Part shown: in pieces, positions 17,071 through 24,798 of the stretch
Layout: each line of letters starts with the position of its first letter
Numbering within the stretch: position 1 is the stretch's first letter
NCBI GenBank assembly: GCA_963711065.1
Contig: CAVQCO010000005.1
Location: 1 to 64,000 of the forward strand
Length of the DNA stretch: 64,000 nucleotides
Source of the DNA: Bog-473 sp963711065
GTDB taxonomy: Bacteria > Actinomycetota > Acidimicrobiia > Acidimicrobiales > RAAP-2
Direction of reading: 5' to 3'
Program-made: the position numbers and the translations under genes
Notes under the pieces: model-generated
What the model saw: the letters and a program-made list of their open reading frames with translations, nothing else
Databases searched by the model: none
Told to the model about the DNA's origin: nothing

Positions 17071-18068
17071 TCCTCCTCGGAGAAGAGCCGCTTCAAGCGG
17101 TCGAAGGACTCCAGGCAGACGCCGGCGCCCTGGACCACGCACTCGAGCGGCGTGTCCACCAGGTGCACCGGGACGGCGGTCGCGTCGGCCAGCCGCTGGG
17201 TCATCCCGCGCAGCAGCGCGCCGCCGCCGGTCAGGTGGACCCCCTGGAACATGATGTCCTGGGCCAGCTCGGGCGGGGCCTCCCCCAGGCAGTCCGCCGC
17301 CGCGGCGACGATGGAAGTGACGTTGTCCTCCAGCGCGCCCCGGATCTCGAGCGGGGAGAGCAGCACGGTCTTCGGCCGTCCGGTCGCGACCTCGCGGCCG
17401 CGGATCTCCGCCTGCTGCTCCCCGTCGTAGGGGGAGGCGGAGCCGATGGCGAGCTTCACCGCCTCGGCCGTGCGCTCGCCGATGGCCACGCCGTAGCGGT
17501 AGCGGACGTAGGTCTGGATCGACGCGTCGAAGTCGAACCCGCCGCAGCGCAACGCCTGGACCGCCACGACGCCGCCGAGCGAGATCACGGCCATCTCCGC
17601 CGTGCCGCCGCCGACGTCCACCACCATGTTGCCCACCGGCTCGTGGATCGGCAGCCCCGCGCCGATGGCCGCCGCCATGGGCTGCTCGATCAGGAAGCTG
17701 GCCGACGCGCCGGCGCGCCGCGCCGCCTCCTTGACGGCGCGGCGCTCCACGGCGGTGATGGCCGAGGGCACGCAGATCAGCACCTTGGGCCGGTTGAGCC
17801 GGCTCACGCCGACGCGGCGCAGCAGCACGCTCAGCATCCGCTCCGTGACCTCGAAATCGGTGATGGCGCCGCCGCGCAGCGGCCGCTCGGCGACGATGTA
17901 GCCGGGGGTGCGGCCGATCATCTGCCAGGCGTCGGTGCCGATCGCCAGCACCTCGCGGCTGCGCGAGTCGAGAGCGACCACGGTGGGCTCGTTGAGCACC
18001 AGACCCTTGCCCTTGGCGTAGACCAGGGTGTTGGCCGTGCCGAGGTCGATGGCCAGGTCGCGCGACAT
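17067..18068 (-). CDS. MreB-like rod-shape actin homologue
   Basis: 333-residue MreB/Mbl-family protein. Actin-fold nucleotide-binding segments are visible: AIDLGTANTLVY at 6-17, VVDVGGGTAEMAVISLGG in the second phosphate loop, and HLTGGGALLRGM near the C-terminus. It would polymerise with ATP under the membrane and guide lateral wall synthesis. No mreC/mreD follows, which is common in actinobacteria with isolated mreB-like genes. Start ATG at 18068 has GAGG about eight bases upstream. It is divergent from the HtrA-like gene and convergent with the HEAT gene. Confidence 0.88.
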   Translation of the reverse strand: MSRDLAIDLGTANTLVYAKGKGLVLNEPTVVALDSRSREVLAIGTDAWQMIGRTPGYIVAERPLRGGAITDFEVTERMLSVLLRRVGVSRLNRPKVLICVPSAITAVERRAVKEAARRAGASASFLIEQPMAAAIGAGLPIHEPVGNMVVDVGGGTAEMAVISLGGVVAVQALRCGGFDFDASIQTYVRYRYGVAIGERTAEAVKLAIGSASPYDGEQQAEIRGREVATGRPKTVLLSPLEIRGALEDNVTSIVAAAADCLGEAPPELAQDIMFQGVHLTGGGALLRGMTQRLADATAVPVHLVDTPLECVVQGAGVCLESFDRLKRLFSEED

Positions 18069-18139
18069 AGGGGCCTCATGGTACGGCCGGCCCATCCCGC
18101 GACGGCATTTTGCTGGCCGTTCTCGGTATCGTCGCCCAG

Positions 18140-19360
18140 GTGAGCGAGACGCCCGAGGAGCCGGAGGCCGGCGAGCCGGGCCCCGGCGAGGGTGGCGGAC
18201 AGGGCCCGGACGAGCCCGAGGCGCCGCTGCGCGGGTGGATCGACCCCGACGACCGCCTGTGGCGCCACCCGAGCGAGGTCGCCGGGTCGGGCCCGGGCGC
18301 GGGCGGGGTCGCCCCTGTCCTGCTCAACCCCCCGCCGCGCCACCCCTACCGGAGCGCGGTCATGGTCCTGGTCGGCGTCGTCGCCGTCATGGCCGTCGTC
18401 GCCTGGGTCCTCGTGCTGCTGTCCCCAGCCTCGCAGCGACCCCTCAACACGACCACCCGTGACACCGTCGCCGCCGCGCCCACGACGCTGGCCGGGCCGG
18501 ACAACGTGGTGCCGGCGGCCGCCCAGGCAGCGGGGCGCTCCATGGTGGAGCTGCAGGCCACCACGGGGCGGGGGACGGTCGCGCTCATCGGCGTCGCGGT
18601 AGCCGAGGGCGGCCTCGTCGCCACGACGGCCGACCTGCTCACCGGGGCCCGCCGGGTCGTCATGGTCGGACCGGGCGGCAAGCTCGAGCCGGCCACCGTC
18701 ATCGCGACGGACACGGCCTCCGACGTGGCGCTGGTCGACGTGCCCGAGGACCTCCCCGTGGCGCCGTTCGCCGACGGCGCCAGCGTGAGCGGGGGCTCGC
18801 CCGACCTCACGCTCAGCTTCGTGTCCGCGGGCGGCGGAGCGGTCGCGCTGCACTGCACGCCGGGCGCGGTGACCGGCGAGGGGACGGCGATCGCCGGCGG
18901 CCCGGCGGGCGGCATGCCGTCCATCAGCTCGTCCCCCGCCGCGGCCGACGTCGCCGCGGGCGACCCGCTGCTCAACGCGAGCGGCGCGGTCGTCGGCATC
19001 GGCTACGACGCCAAGCCGGGCGCGGCGCCGGTCACCTTCCTCCCGAGCCAGCTCGTCGTCGGCGTGGCGGACGACCTCCGCTCACGGAGCCGGGTCGTCC
19101 ACGGCTGGCTGGGTGTCGGCGGGAGCGACGCCCCCGACGGTGGCGGCGCGCGGGTGGTGACCATCGAGGCGGACAGCCCGGCCGACGGCCACCTGCAGGC
19201 AGGCCAGGTCATCGTCGCCGTCGACGCCCTGCCGGTCCACACGATGGCCGACCTGCGGGCCCGGCTCTACGTCCTGGCCCCGGGCGCGCCGGTCGCCGTC
19301 TCGGTCCAGGGGGCGACGGGCACGAAGGTCGTGGACCTCACCCTGAGCGCGTCCTCTTAG
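18140..19360 (+). CDS. HtrA-like membrane protein with PDZ domain and degenerate protease active site
   Basis: About 406 residues from the GTG at 18140 (an in-frame ATG exists at 18110). The layout matches actinobacterial HtrA: cytoplasmic N-terminus with GWIDPDDRLWRHPSE (32-46), one membrane helix (about 73-95), a trypsin-like domain and a PDZ domain from about 315. The catalytic positions are altered: TNAHVV reads TTADLL (162-167; Asp165 in place of His), Asp195 is kept (DTASDVAL), and GNSGGPL reads VAAGDPL (Ala273 in place of Ser). It is therefore probably a pseudoprotease that binds peptides through PDZ. It is divergent from the MreB-like gene. Confidence 0.75.
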   Translation: MSETPEEPEAGEPGPGEGGGQGPDEPEAPLRGWIDPDDRLWRHPSEVAGSGPGAGGVAPVLLNPPPRHPYRSAVMVLVGVVAVMAVVAWVLVLLSPASQRPLNTTTRDTVAAAPTTLAGPDNVVPAAAQAAGRSMVELQATTGRGTVALIGVAVAEGGLVATTADLLTGARRVVMVGPGGKLEPATVIATDTASDVALVDVPEDLPVAPFADGASVSGGSPDLTLSFVSAGGGAVALHCTPGAVTGEGTAIAGGPAGGMPSISSSPAAADVAAGDPLLNASGAVVGIGYDAKPGAAPVTFLPSQLVVGVADDLRSRSRVVHGWLGVGGSDAPDGGGARVVTIEADSPADGHLQAGQVIVAVDALPVHTMADLRARLYVLAPGAPVAVSVQGATGTKVVDLTLSASS

Positions 19361-20694
19361 ACATCCCACGGTTTGAAATGTCAAGCGGCCCGGGCGTGTT
19401 CGTTCTCTGGGCGGTATCCCCAGGCGACTGATTCGTCGTAGGCGACCTGGTGGGTGAGGCAACCGTGAAGGATGCCGACGAGACGATTGCCAAGGGCCCG
19501 GAGCGCCTGGTGGTGTCCGTCACCGGCCGCCCGTCGGGCGTCGTAGTAGGCCCGGGCGCCCGCAGAGGTGCTGAGGGAGGCGAACGCCCAGAGGTAGATG
19601 GCGTCGGCCAGGCGACGGTTGCGGACGTGGCGGGCGAGGACTGTCTTTTTGGTGCCCGAGGCCCGGGTGATGGGTGACGTGCCGGCATAATTTTTGCGAG
19701 ACTTGGCGCTGGCGTAGCGGTTCGGCTCGTCGCCGAACTCGCCGAGCACCCGGGCGCCGAGGATGGTCCCGAGTCCTGGCAGGGAACGGACCACTTCGGC
19801 GTCTGGGTGTGCCTCAAAATTTGCGGAGAGCCCCTCGGCCAGGTGGTCGATCTGGGCGACCATCTCGGCGAGCACGGCCACGCTGGCCGCGACAGAACTG
19901 CCCATGGCCGCTGCCACCGCGGGAGGTGCGGCGAGCTGCTCGGAGCGCAGGGCAGCCTGGATCTCGGCGGCGCGTTCATCGACCCTTCGTTGGCGACCAC
20001 CGCGGCGCAGGGCGGCCGCTATCTTCGAAGGAAGGTGCACCGAGCGGCGGTGTCGGGGCGATGCGCAGCACCTCGAGGGCATCGCCGCTGGTCAGGTCGT
20101 CGAAGGCCACGAGCGCAGCCGGGTAGAACTCGCGCAGCGTCGAGCGCAACATGTTGGCCTGGCGGCCCTTGGACCACACCATGGACTGGTGCGCCCGGGC
20201 CAGCACCTTGAGAGCTTCGACCTCGTCGGTGTCGGCGGCCACGAGCCGGTGGTGGTGGCGGTCAGTGCGCACCATGTCGGAGAGCACCTGGGCATCCCCG
20301 GCGTCGGACTTGGCGCCGCTCGTCGAGTGGCGGTCCCGATAGCGCGACGTCGACATCGGGTTGACCGCGTAGACCTGATAGCCGGCGGCGACCAGAGCGC
20401 TGACAAAGAGCCCCCGGTCGGTCTCGATGCCGATCACCACCTCTTCAGGGTCCTCGACGTGAGAGCCGACGAGCTCGTGAAAGCAGGCGATCCCCTCCAC
20501 CCCTTCGGGCAGGCGGGCTTTGGACAGCCGACGGCCGTCCTCATCCGCAACGTGCACGTCGTGATGGGCCTCAGCCCAGTCCACGCCGACAAAGATCATC
20601 TCTTGCCACCTTTCGCTCGTCGGACCAGCTTCTCTGAGCCTCGAGGTGGCCAGCAGCCTGCTAATGGATCAGTGCTCGCAGCACGACATCCCAC
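19360..20694 (-). mobile_element. IS110-family insertion sequence (degenerate; ends approximate)
   Basis: The segment between the HtrA-like stop and the DUF2342 gene carries one IS110-type transposase. A 10-bp direct repeat GACATCCCAC bounds it at 19360-19369 and 20685-20694. IS110 elements normally have no long terminal inverted repeats and none is seen. Its insertion separates the HtrA-like gene from the DUF2342 gene. The right boundary is uncertain and may extend toward 20830 if the structured leader there belongs to the element. Confidence 0.65.
19381..20599 (-). pseudogene. IS110-family transposase (DEDD), frameshifted
   Basis: Two adjacent frames together give about 405 residues, the full IS110 length. 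The N-terminal frame (20599 leftward) has the RuvC-like DEDD residues: Asp in FVGVDWAE, Glu in VIGIETDRG, and two Asp in KSDAGDAQVLSD. The C-terminal frame has the transposase-20 domain (VRSLPGLGTILGARVLGEFGD and YAGTSPITRASGTKK). The frames switch around 20033-20045, where one extra base would be needed. As written the enzyme is truncated; the insertion may be an assembly error like others in this window. Confidence 0.85.
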
Positions 20695-20830
20695 CAGCCG
20701 TCACGGCAACCTCACCGACCAACAGGGGCACGTTCTAGGACTAAGGCTCGAAGGCCCGGCATGCGTCAGTGCTCACCTGTTGGCGGCTCGGAACCAGCCT
20801 TACCCGACCAAGGGGCACGCTGGTCGACCC
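20600..20830 (-). ncRNA. Candidate structured leader/bridge RNA region of the IS110 element
   Basis: Non-coding stretch upstream of the transposase, where IS110-group elements encode the bridge RNA that guides integration. Pairing potential is high: CCAACAGG (20719-20726) with CCTGTTGG (20776-20783), and GTGC/GCAC (20672-20675/20681-20684). A near-repeat CGACCAA..GGGGCACG occurs at 20716-20732 and 20805-20819. No start or stop of an RNA can be read directly, so this is an inference from position and structure. Confidence 0.3.
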
Positions 20831-20852
20831 CCATTAGCATGCAGGGGTGAGC

Positions 20853-22052
20853 ATGTTCGGATCCCCCGACCCCGACAACCCCATGGGGGGTCTCCTCGGG
20901 GACCTGCTCAAGGTCATCGGGTCGGGCCCGGGATCGGCGGACAACTGGTTCGAGGCGGCCCGCACCCTCGCCTTCGGCGTGGCCACCGACGGCGGCCACG
21001 ACGAGACCCCCGACCCGCTGGTGCGCATCGCCTTCGAGGAGCTGGCCCGGGTGGCCGAGCTCCACGTGGCCGACGCCACCGGGATCGCGTCGACGGCCGG
21101 CGCGGGCGGGGTGTCCTTCGACGCCGTCGGCCCCGGGCAGTGGTCCTTCCGGGTGCTCGAGGCCTACCGGCCCGTCCTGCGCTCCATGGTGGAGGCCCAG
21201 CAGCAGGGCGCGGCGGCGGTCCCGAGCTCCACGGACCTGAGCGAGCTGCACGGCGACGAGCCGGCGGGGCTCAACAGCCTGCTCGGGCAGTTCGCCCTCA
21301 CGCTCGGCCCGGTGTTCCTCGGCATGCAATTCGGCTCGGCCGCCGGGCACCTGGCCCGGCGGGCCTTCGGGCAGTACGCGCTCCCGCTCCCCTGGCCCGA
21401 GTCGAGCACCCTCCTCCTCGTGCCCGGCAACGTCGCCCGCTTCGCCGAGGACTGGAGCCTCCCCCTCCGGGAGGTCCAGCTCTGGGTCTGCCTGCGGGAG
21501 CTGACCATGCACGCGGTGCTCACCCGGCCCGGCGTCCGGGCGTCGCTGACCACGCTGCTCGCCGACGCGTCGGCGCACGCAGCAGCCGCGCAGCGCTCCA
21601 TCGTCGAGCGGCTGGGCGACGGGCTCGGCGACCCCAGCGCGCTCGAGGAGGCCCTGGGCGACCCCGAGGCGCTCCTGTCGGACCTCATCAGCCCCGAGCA
21701 GCGCAACATCTCGAGCGCCCTCACGGCGCAGACGACCGCGATCGGTGCCTACGTGGACCACGTCACGGCCGGCATCGCGGCGACGCTGACGTCGTCGCCC
21801 GCCGCGCTGCGCGAGGCCTGGTACCGCTACCGGATCGAGGAGGGGAAAGGCGAGCAGGCCTTCGCCGGCCTGTTCGGTCTCAACGTCGGCCAGGACGAGG
21901 TCGACCGCGGCCGTTCCTTCGTGACCGGCGTGGTGGAGCGGGCGGGCGAGGACGCGCTGGCCCGCCTGTGGGGCGATGAGCTGGACCTGCCGACGCCGGC
22001 CGAGGTCGACGCGCCGGGGCTCTGGCTCGCCCGGATCGGCCTGCTGGACTGA
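20853..22052 (+). CDS. DUF2342 / zincin-like family protein (putative hydrolase)
   Basis: 399 residues related to the actinobacterial DUF2342 family, annotated elsewhere as zinc-dependent metalloprotease or F420-biosynthesis-associated hydrolase. Family-like segments include GPVFLGMQFGSAAGHLARRAFGQY, LLLVPGNVARFAEDWSLP and the C-terminal LWGDELDLPTPAEVDAPGLWLAR. The expected HExxH zinc helix reads LRELTMHAVL, so the first His is Arg and the second is displaced; metal binding is doubtful. ATG at 20853 has AGGGG five bases upstream, better than the GTG at 20847. In mycobacteria a member lies near UPF0182 and PDZ/Lon-like genes, as here. Confidence 0.7.
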   Translation: MFGSPDPDNPMGGLLGDLLKVIGSGPGSADNWFEAARTLAFGVATDGGHDETPDPLVRIAFEELARVAELHVADATGIASTAGAGGVSFDAVGPGQWSFRVLEAYRPVLRSMVEAQQQGAAAVPSSTDLSELHGDEPAGLNSLLGQFALTLGPVFLGMQFGSAAGHLARRAFGQYALPLPWPESSTLLLVPGNVARFAEDWSLPLREVQLWVCLRELTMHAVLTRPGVRASLTTLLADASAHAAAAQRSIVERLGDGLGDPSALEEALGDPEALLSDLISPEQRNISSALTAQTTAIGAYVDHVTAGIAATLTSSPAALREAWYRYRIEEGKGEQAFAGLFGLNVGQDEVDRGRSFVTGVVERAGEDALARLWGDELDLPTPAEVDAPGLWLARIGLLD

Positions 22053-22077
22053 ACGGCGCCGTCGGCGCCGACGAGGT

Positions 22078-22395
22078 TCAGCCGATGCGCGCGGGCACGT
22101 GCTCCAGCTCGTACCGGGCGAACGCGGTCGTCACGCGGCCACCGAGGAGGAGCAGGTCGACGCTGCCGTCCCAGTCGGGCGCGATGGCGTAGACGTAGTC
22201 GGCCAGCGCCTCGTCGTAGCGGATCGTGGTGACCAGGTCGACGAGGTCGAACAGGTGCTCGACCCTCGCCTGGCCCGTCAGCTCGGCCGGCGTGAGGGTG
22301 CGCACCAGCGCCACCTCGTCGTCGGTCAACTGCCCGATCAGCGCCTGCGTGTCGTGGACGACGCGTGCGCCGTCAAGTGTGTCGATGTCCCCCAT
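22078..22395 (-). CDS. Hypothetical protein, 105 residues
   Basis: Not recognised. It is a soluble acidic protein (MGDIDTLDGARVVHDTQALIGQLTDDEVALVRTLT...), with a helical N-terminal half and a beta-like C-terminal half (GSVDLLLLGGRVTTAFARYELEHVP). The internal ATG at 22395 is chosen because AGGGGGGATG lies directly upstream. It converges on the DUF2342 gene with a 25-base gap containing two GGCGCC palindromes. No domain hint comes from neighbours. Confidence 0.5.
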   Translation of the reverse strand: MGDIDTLDGARVVHDTQALIGQLTDDEVALVRTLTPAELTGQARVEHLFDLVDLVTTIRYDEALADYVYAIAPDWDGSVDLLLLGGRVTTAFARYELEHVPARIG

Positions 22396-22563
22396 GACTG
22401 CATCCCCCCTGGTGTGCTGCGGGACAGTGGCCCGCACTCTTGCCAACCGCTACCGGCGCAGAGCTTTCCCGACCGGGGTGTCGGCCGAGTGGCCCGCCGG
22501 ATGCAAAGTGGGTGCAGGATCCGCCCGCTCCACGGGCCCGGTGCGACGCCCCGGGCGTCGGCC

Positions 22564-22857
22564 TCAGGCCTCGGCCGCCTCGCCGTAGTCGAGGACCCAC
22601 TCCAGCGCGAGCTGCTCGCGCTCCGCGTCACGCACCACGCGCTCGCTGTTGCGGCGGAACTGGGGGTCGTGCGGGGGCAACAGCACGAGGCGGGCGAGCA
22701 CCCGCTCACGGAATTGCTCGATCACCTCGGGCGGCCCGTAGTCGGACTGCACCTCCCAGTGGGGCGCCACGGGCCCGAGGTACACCACGCGCACGTGGCC
22801 GATGGGCTCGACGAGCTCACCCTCTTCGACAACGTCGTCCTCGGCGTCCGGGGACAT
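22564..22857 (-). CDS. Hypothetical acidic protein, 97 residues
   Basis: Not recognised. It has an acidic start (MSPDAEDDVVEEGELVEPIG), then HVRVVYLGPVAPHWEVQSDYG and a helical region rich in Arg and Glu. A ribosome site GGAGGGT lies just before the ATG, and codon use is typical of the window, supporting a real gene. Upstream, 22858-23028 is the promoter region shared with the divergent WhiB gene, where TAGAAT at 22999-23004 is a candidate -10 for that gene. Confidence 0.5.
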   Translation of the reverse strand: MSPDAEDDVVEEGELVEPIGHVRVVYLGPVAPHWEVQSDYGPPEVIEQFRERVLARLVLLPPHDPQFRRNSERVVRDAEREQLALEWVLDYGEAAEA

Positions 22858-23028
22858 GGCACCCTCCTGGCATCGGCGGTCGGCGCCAGCGTAGCCCCGG
22901 GCGGCGCGGCGGCATCCTCCCTGGTAGAGCGGAAATCGAGTCCCGAATTCTTACGAACTTCCTAACCGAAGACCCTATTTCCCGACGGGCACCTCCCGTA
23001 GAATGGTGCGTGAAAAGGGAGCAGAACA

Positions 23029-23274
23029 ATGAATACCGATTGGATGGCGCGGGGGAAGTGCAAGGAAGTTGCTCCCGACCTCTTCTTTCCGAACGACGGC
23101 ATGGGCGTGCTGGTCGCCCAGCGCATCTGCGCCGAGTGCCCCGTTTCCGAAGCGTGCCTGGAGTACGCGCTCGAGCACCATATCGACCACGGTGTCTGGG
23201 GTGGCGCCTCCGAGCGTGAGCGCCGCCGCATCCTGCGCCGCCGTCGCCTCTCTCACGCCGTTCCCGCCAAGTAG
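23029..23274 (+). CDS. WhiB-family Fe-S transcriptional regulator
   Basis: 81 residues with the four cluster-binding cysteines C11, C34, C37 and C43 (CxxC spacing in CAECPVSEAC), the GVWGG turn at 55-59 and a basic C-terminus (ERERRRILRRRR) for DNA contact. WhiB proteins hold a [4Fe-4S] cluster and bind sigma-A; they occur essentially only in actinobacteria. A good AAGGGAG site precedes the ATG. It is divergent from the 97-residue hypothetical gene. Which WhiB subclass is not clear from sequence alone. Confidence 0.95.
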   Translation: MNTDWMARGKCKEVAPDLFFPNDGMGVLVAQRICAECPVSEACLEYALEHHIDHGVWGGASERERRRILRRRRLSHAVPAK

Positions 23275-23370
23275 CACCCCGCCGGGCGGCGGTCTTCCGA
23301 TCCGCGCCCGGTAGCCGGCACGATCGCCGAGCGGCGGCGCTCGTGCAACGCTGGCGCCGGTGATCACCGG

Positions 23371-24235
23371 GTGCCCGTGATATTCGAGTGCGTGGCCAAC
23401 GTCAGTGAGGGCCGCAACGAGCTCGTCCTGGCCGAGCTGGCCGCCAGCGCCGAGCCCGTCCTGCTCGATCTCCACCGCGACCCCGATCACAACCGTGCCG
23501 TCCTCACCATGGCCGGCCCCGCCGACGCCGTGGTGGCGGCCGCGCGTGCCGTCGCGGCGACGGCGGTCGCCCGGATCGACCTCCTCGCCCACGAGGGCGC
23601 ACACCCCCGCCTCGGCGTGCTCGACGTCGTACCCTTCGTCCCCTACGAGCCGGGCGGGCCCGCCCCCGACGACCTCTCCGAGGCCGTCGTCCTCCGCGAC
23701 GACTTCGCCCGCTGGCTCGGGGCGGAACTGGGCGTGCCGAGCTTCCTCTACGGGCCTCTTCCGGGCGGCCGGGCCAGGACCCTGCCCGACATCCGGCGTC
23801 ACGCGTTCAGCGGGCTGGCGCCCGACTTCGGGCCGGCGCGGGCGGACCCGCGCACCGGGGCGACCGCCCTCGGCGCCCGCCGGGTCCTGGTGGCCTACAA
23901 CGTGTGGGTGTCCTCGCCCGAGGTCGCCCGCACGGTGGCGCCGCTGGTCGCGGGGCACGCAGGTGCGGGCGTTGGGCCTGGCCGTGGGACGCCGGGCCCA
24001 GGTCTCGTGCAACCTCGTCGACCCCTCCTCGTACGGGCCGGCCCGGCTCTACGACGACGTGGCCGCCCTGGTCGCCGAGGCCGGCGGGTCGGTGGAGGGG
24101 GCGGAGCTGGTCGGCCTCGTGCCCGGGGTCGTGCTGGCCGGCGTGCCGCGGGAGCGCTGGGCCGCGCTCGACCTCTCGGAGGAGGCGACGGTGGAGGCCC
24201 GACTGGCGGGCGGCGCCTGGGGGAGCCGGCGCTAG
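23371..24235 (+). CDS. Glutamate formimidoyltransferase (FTCD N-domain type), frameshifted
   Basis: The first frame gives ECVANVSEGRN, LLDLHRDPDHNRAVLT and the conserved AHPRLGVLDVVPFVP, diagnostic of formiminotransferases, which move formimino groups from formiminoglutamate to tetrahydrofolate. From about 23955 the homology continues in the next frame (TQVRALGLAVGRRAQVSCNLVDP) to a stop at 24235. Removing one G from the GGGG run at 23952-23955 restores a 287-residue protein. Start is GTG at 23371. No other histidine-degradation genes are nearby. The break is most likely a homopolymer insertion error. Confidence 0.8.
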
Positions 24236-24243
24236 GTCTACAG

Positions 24244-24531
24244 CTAGGAGGCGCTGGCCACGTCGCGCCGCGCCAGGGCGCGGGCCCGGCGCAGGCGGCG
24301 CCGCTCGCGCTCGCTCATGCCGCCCCAGATGCCGAACTTCTCGCCGTTGGCCAGGGCGTACTCCAGGCAGTCCTCCCGCACGACGCAGCCGCGGCAGACC
24401 TCCTTGGCCTCCCGGGTCGACGCCCCGCGCTCGGGGAAGAACAGGTCCGGGTCGACGCCCATGCAGTTCGCCTGCAGCTGCCAACTTCGTTCTTGGCGAC
24501 CGTAGAGCGTGGTGACTATGTCCACTGGCAC
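24244..24531 (-). CDS. WhiB-family Fe-S transcriptional regulator
   Basis: 95 residues, with C23, C46, C49 and C55 as the four cluster ligands, GIWGG at 67-71 and an Arg-rich C-terminus. The longer N-terminus and DLFFPERG segment resemble developmental WhiB types such as WhiB2/WhmD. Start GTG at 24531 has AAGGGGGG seven to nine bases upstream. It converges on the formimidoyltransferase gene with an 8-base gap. Confidence 0.94.
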   Translation of the reverse strand: MPVDIVTTLYGRQERSWQLQANCMGVDPDLFFPERGASTREAKEVCRGCVVREDCLEYALANGEKFGIWGGMSERERRRLRRARALARRDVASAS

Positions 24532-24798
24532 TTGGTTCGCCCCCCTTCTTCGCCTCAGATGGCATCGGTGTAGTTACAACGGTGTGATCATCTTTCACCA
24601 CGCTCCCCACGAGCGCAAGGGGGCAATCGGCGCTCCCAGGCACAAAATGTGCGTCTGCGGCACCGTTCGGCTGCCGGCGTGCAGGGAAAACCCCAGTTGA
24701 GAGGCGATTTCGGCAACCGTTGTTGACGAAGGTCGGAAATTCGCCGTCGGAAGGCCCGAGGGGGCCCGATCGGGCCCGCGACGAGGCCGGGCGCGGAC
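24532..24798. other. 267-base intergenic region upstream of the second WhiB gene
   Basis: No convincing gene. Read leftward it is the only upstream region of the WhiB gene; TAACTA (complement of 24571-24576) with GTGAAA 16 bases upstream is a weak candidate promoter. The middle contains short AT-rich runs unlike the flanking genes. Confidence 0.4.

Noticed and set aside
22053..22077. Hairpin between the DUF2342 gene and the convergent hypothetical gene as a terminator
   Set aside because: The two GGCGCC palindromes are short and there is no supporting stem beyond them.
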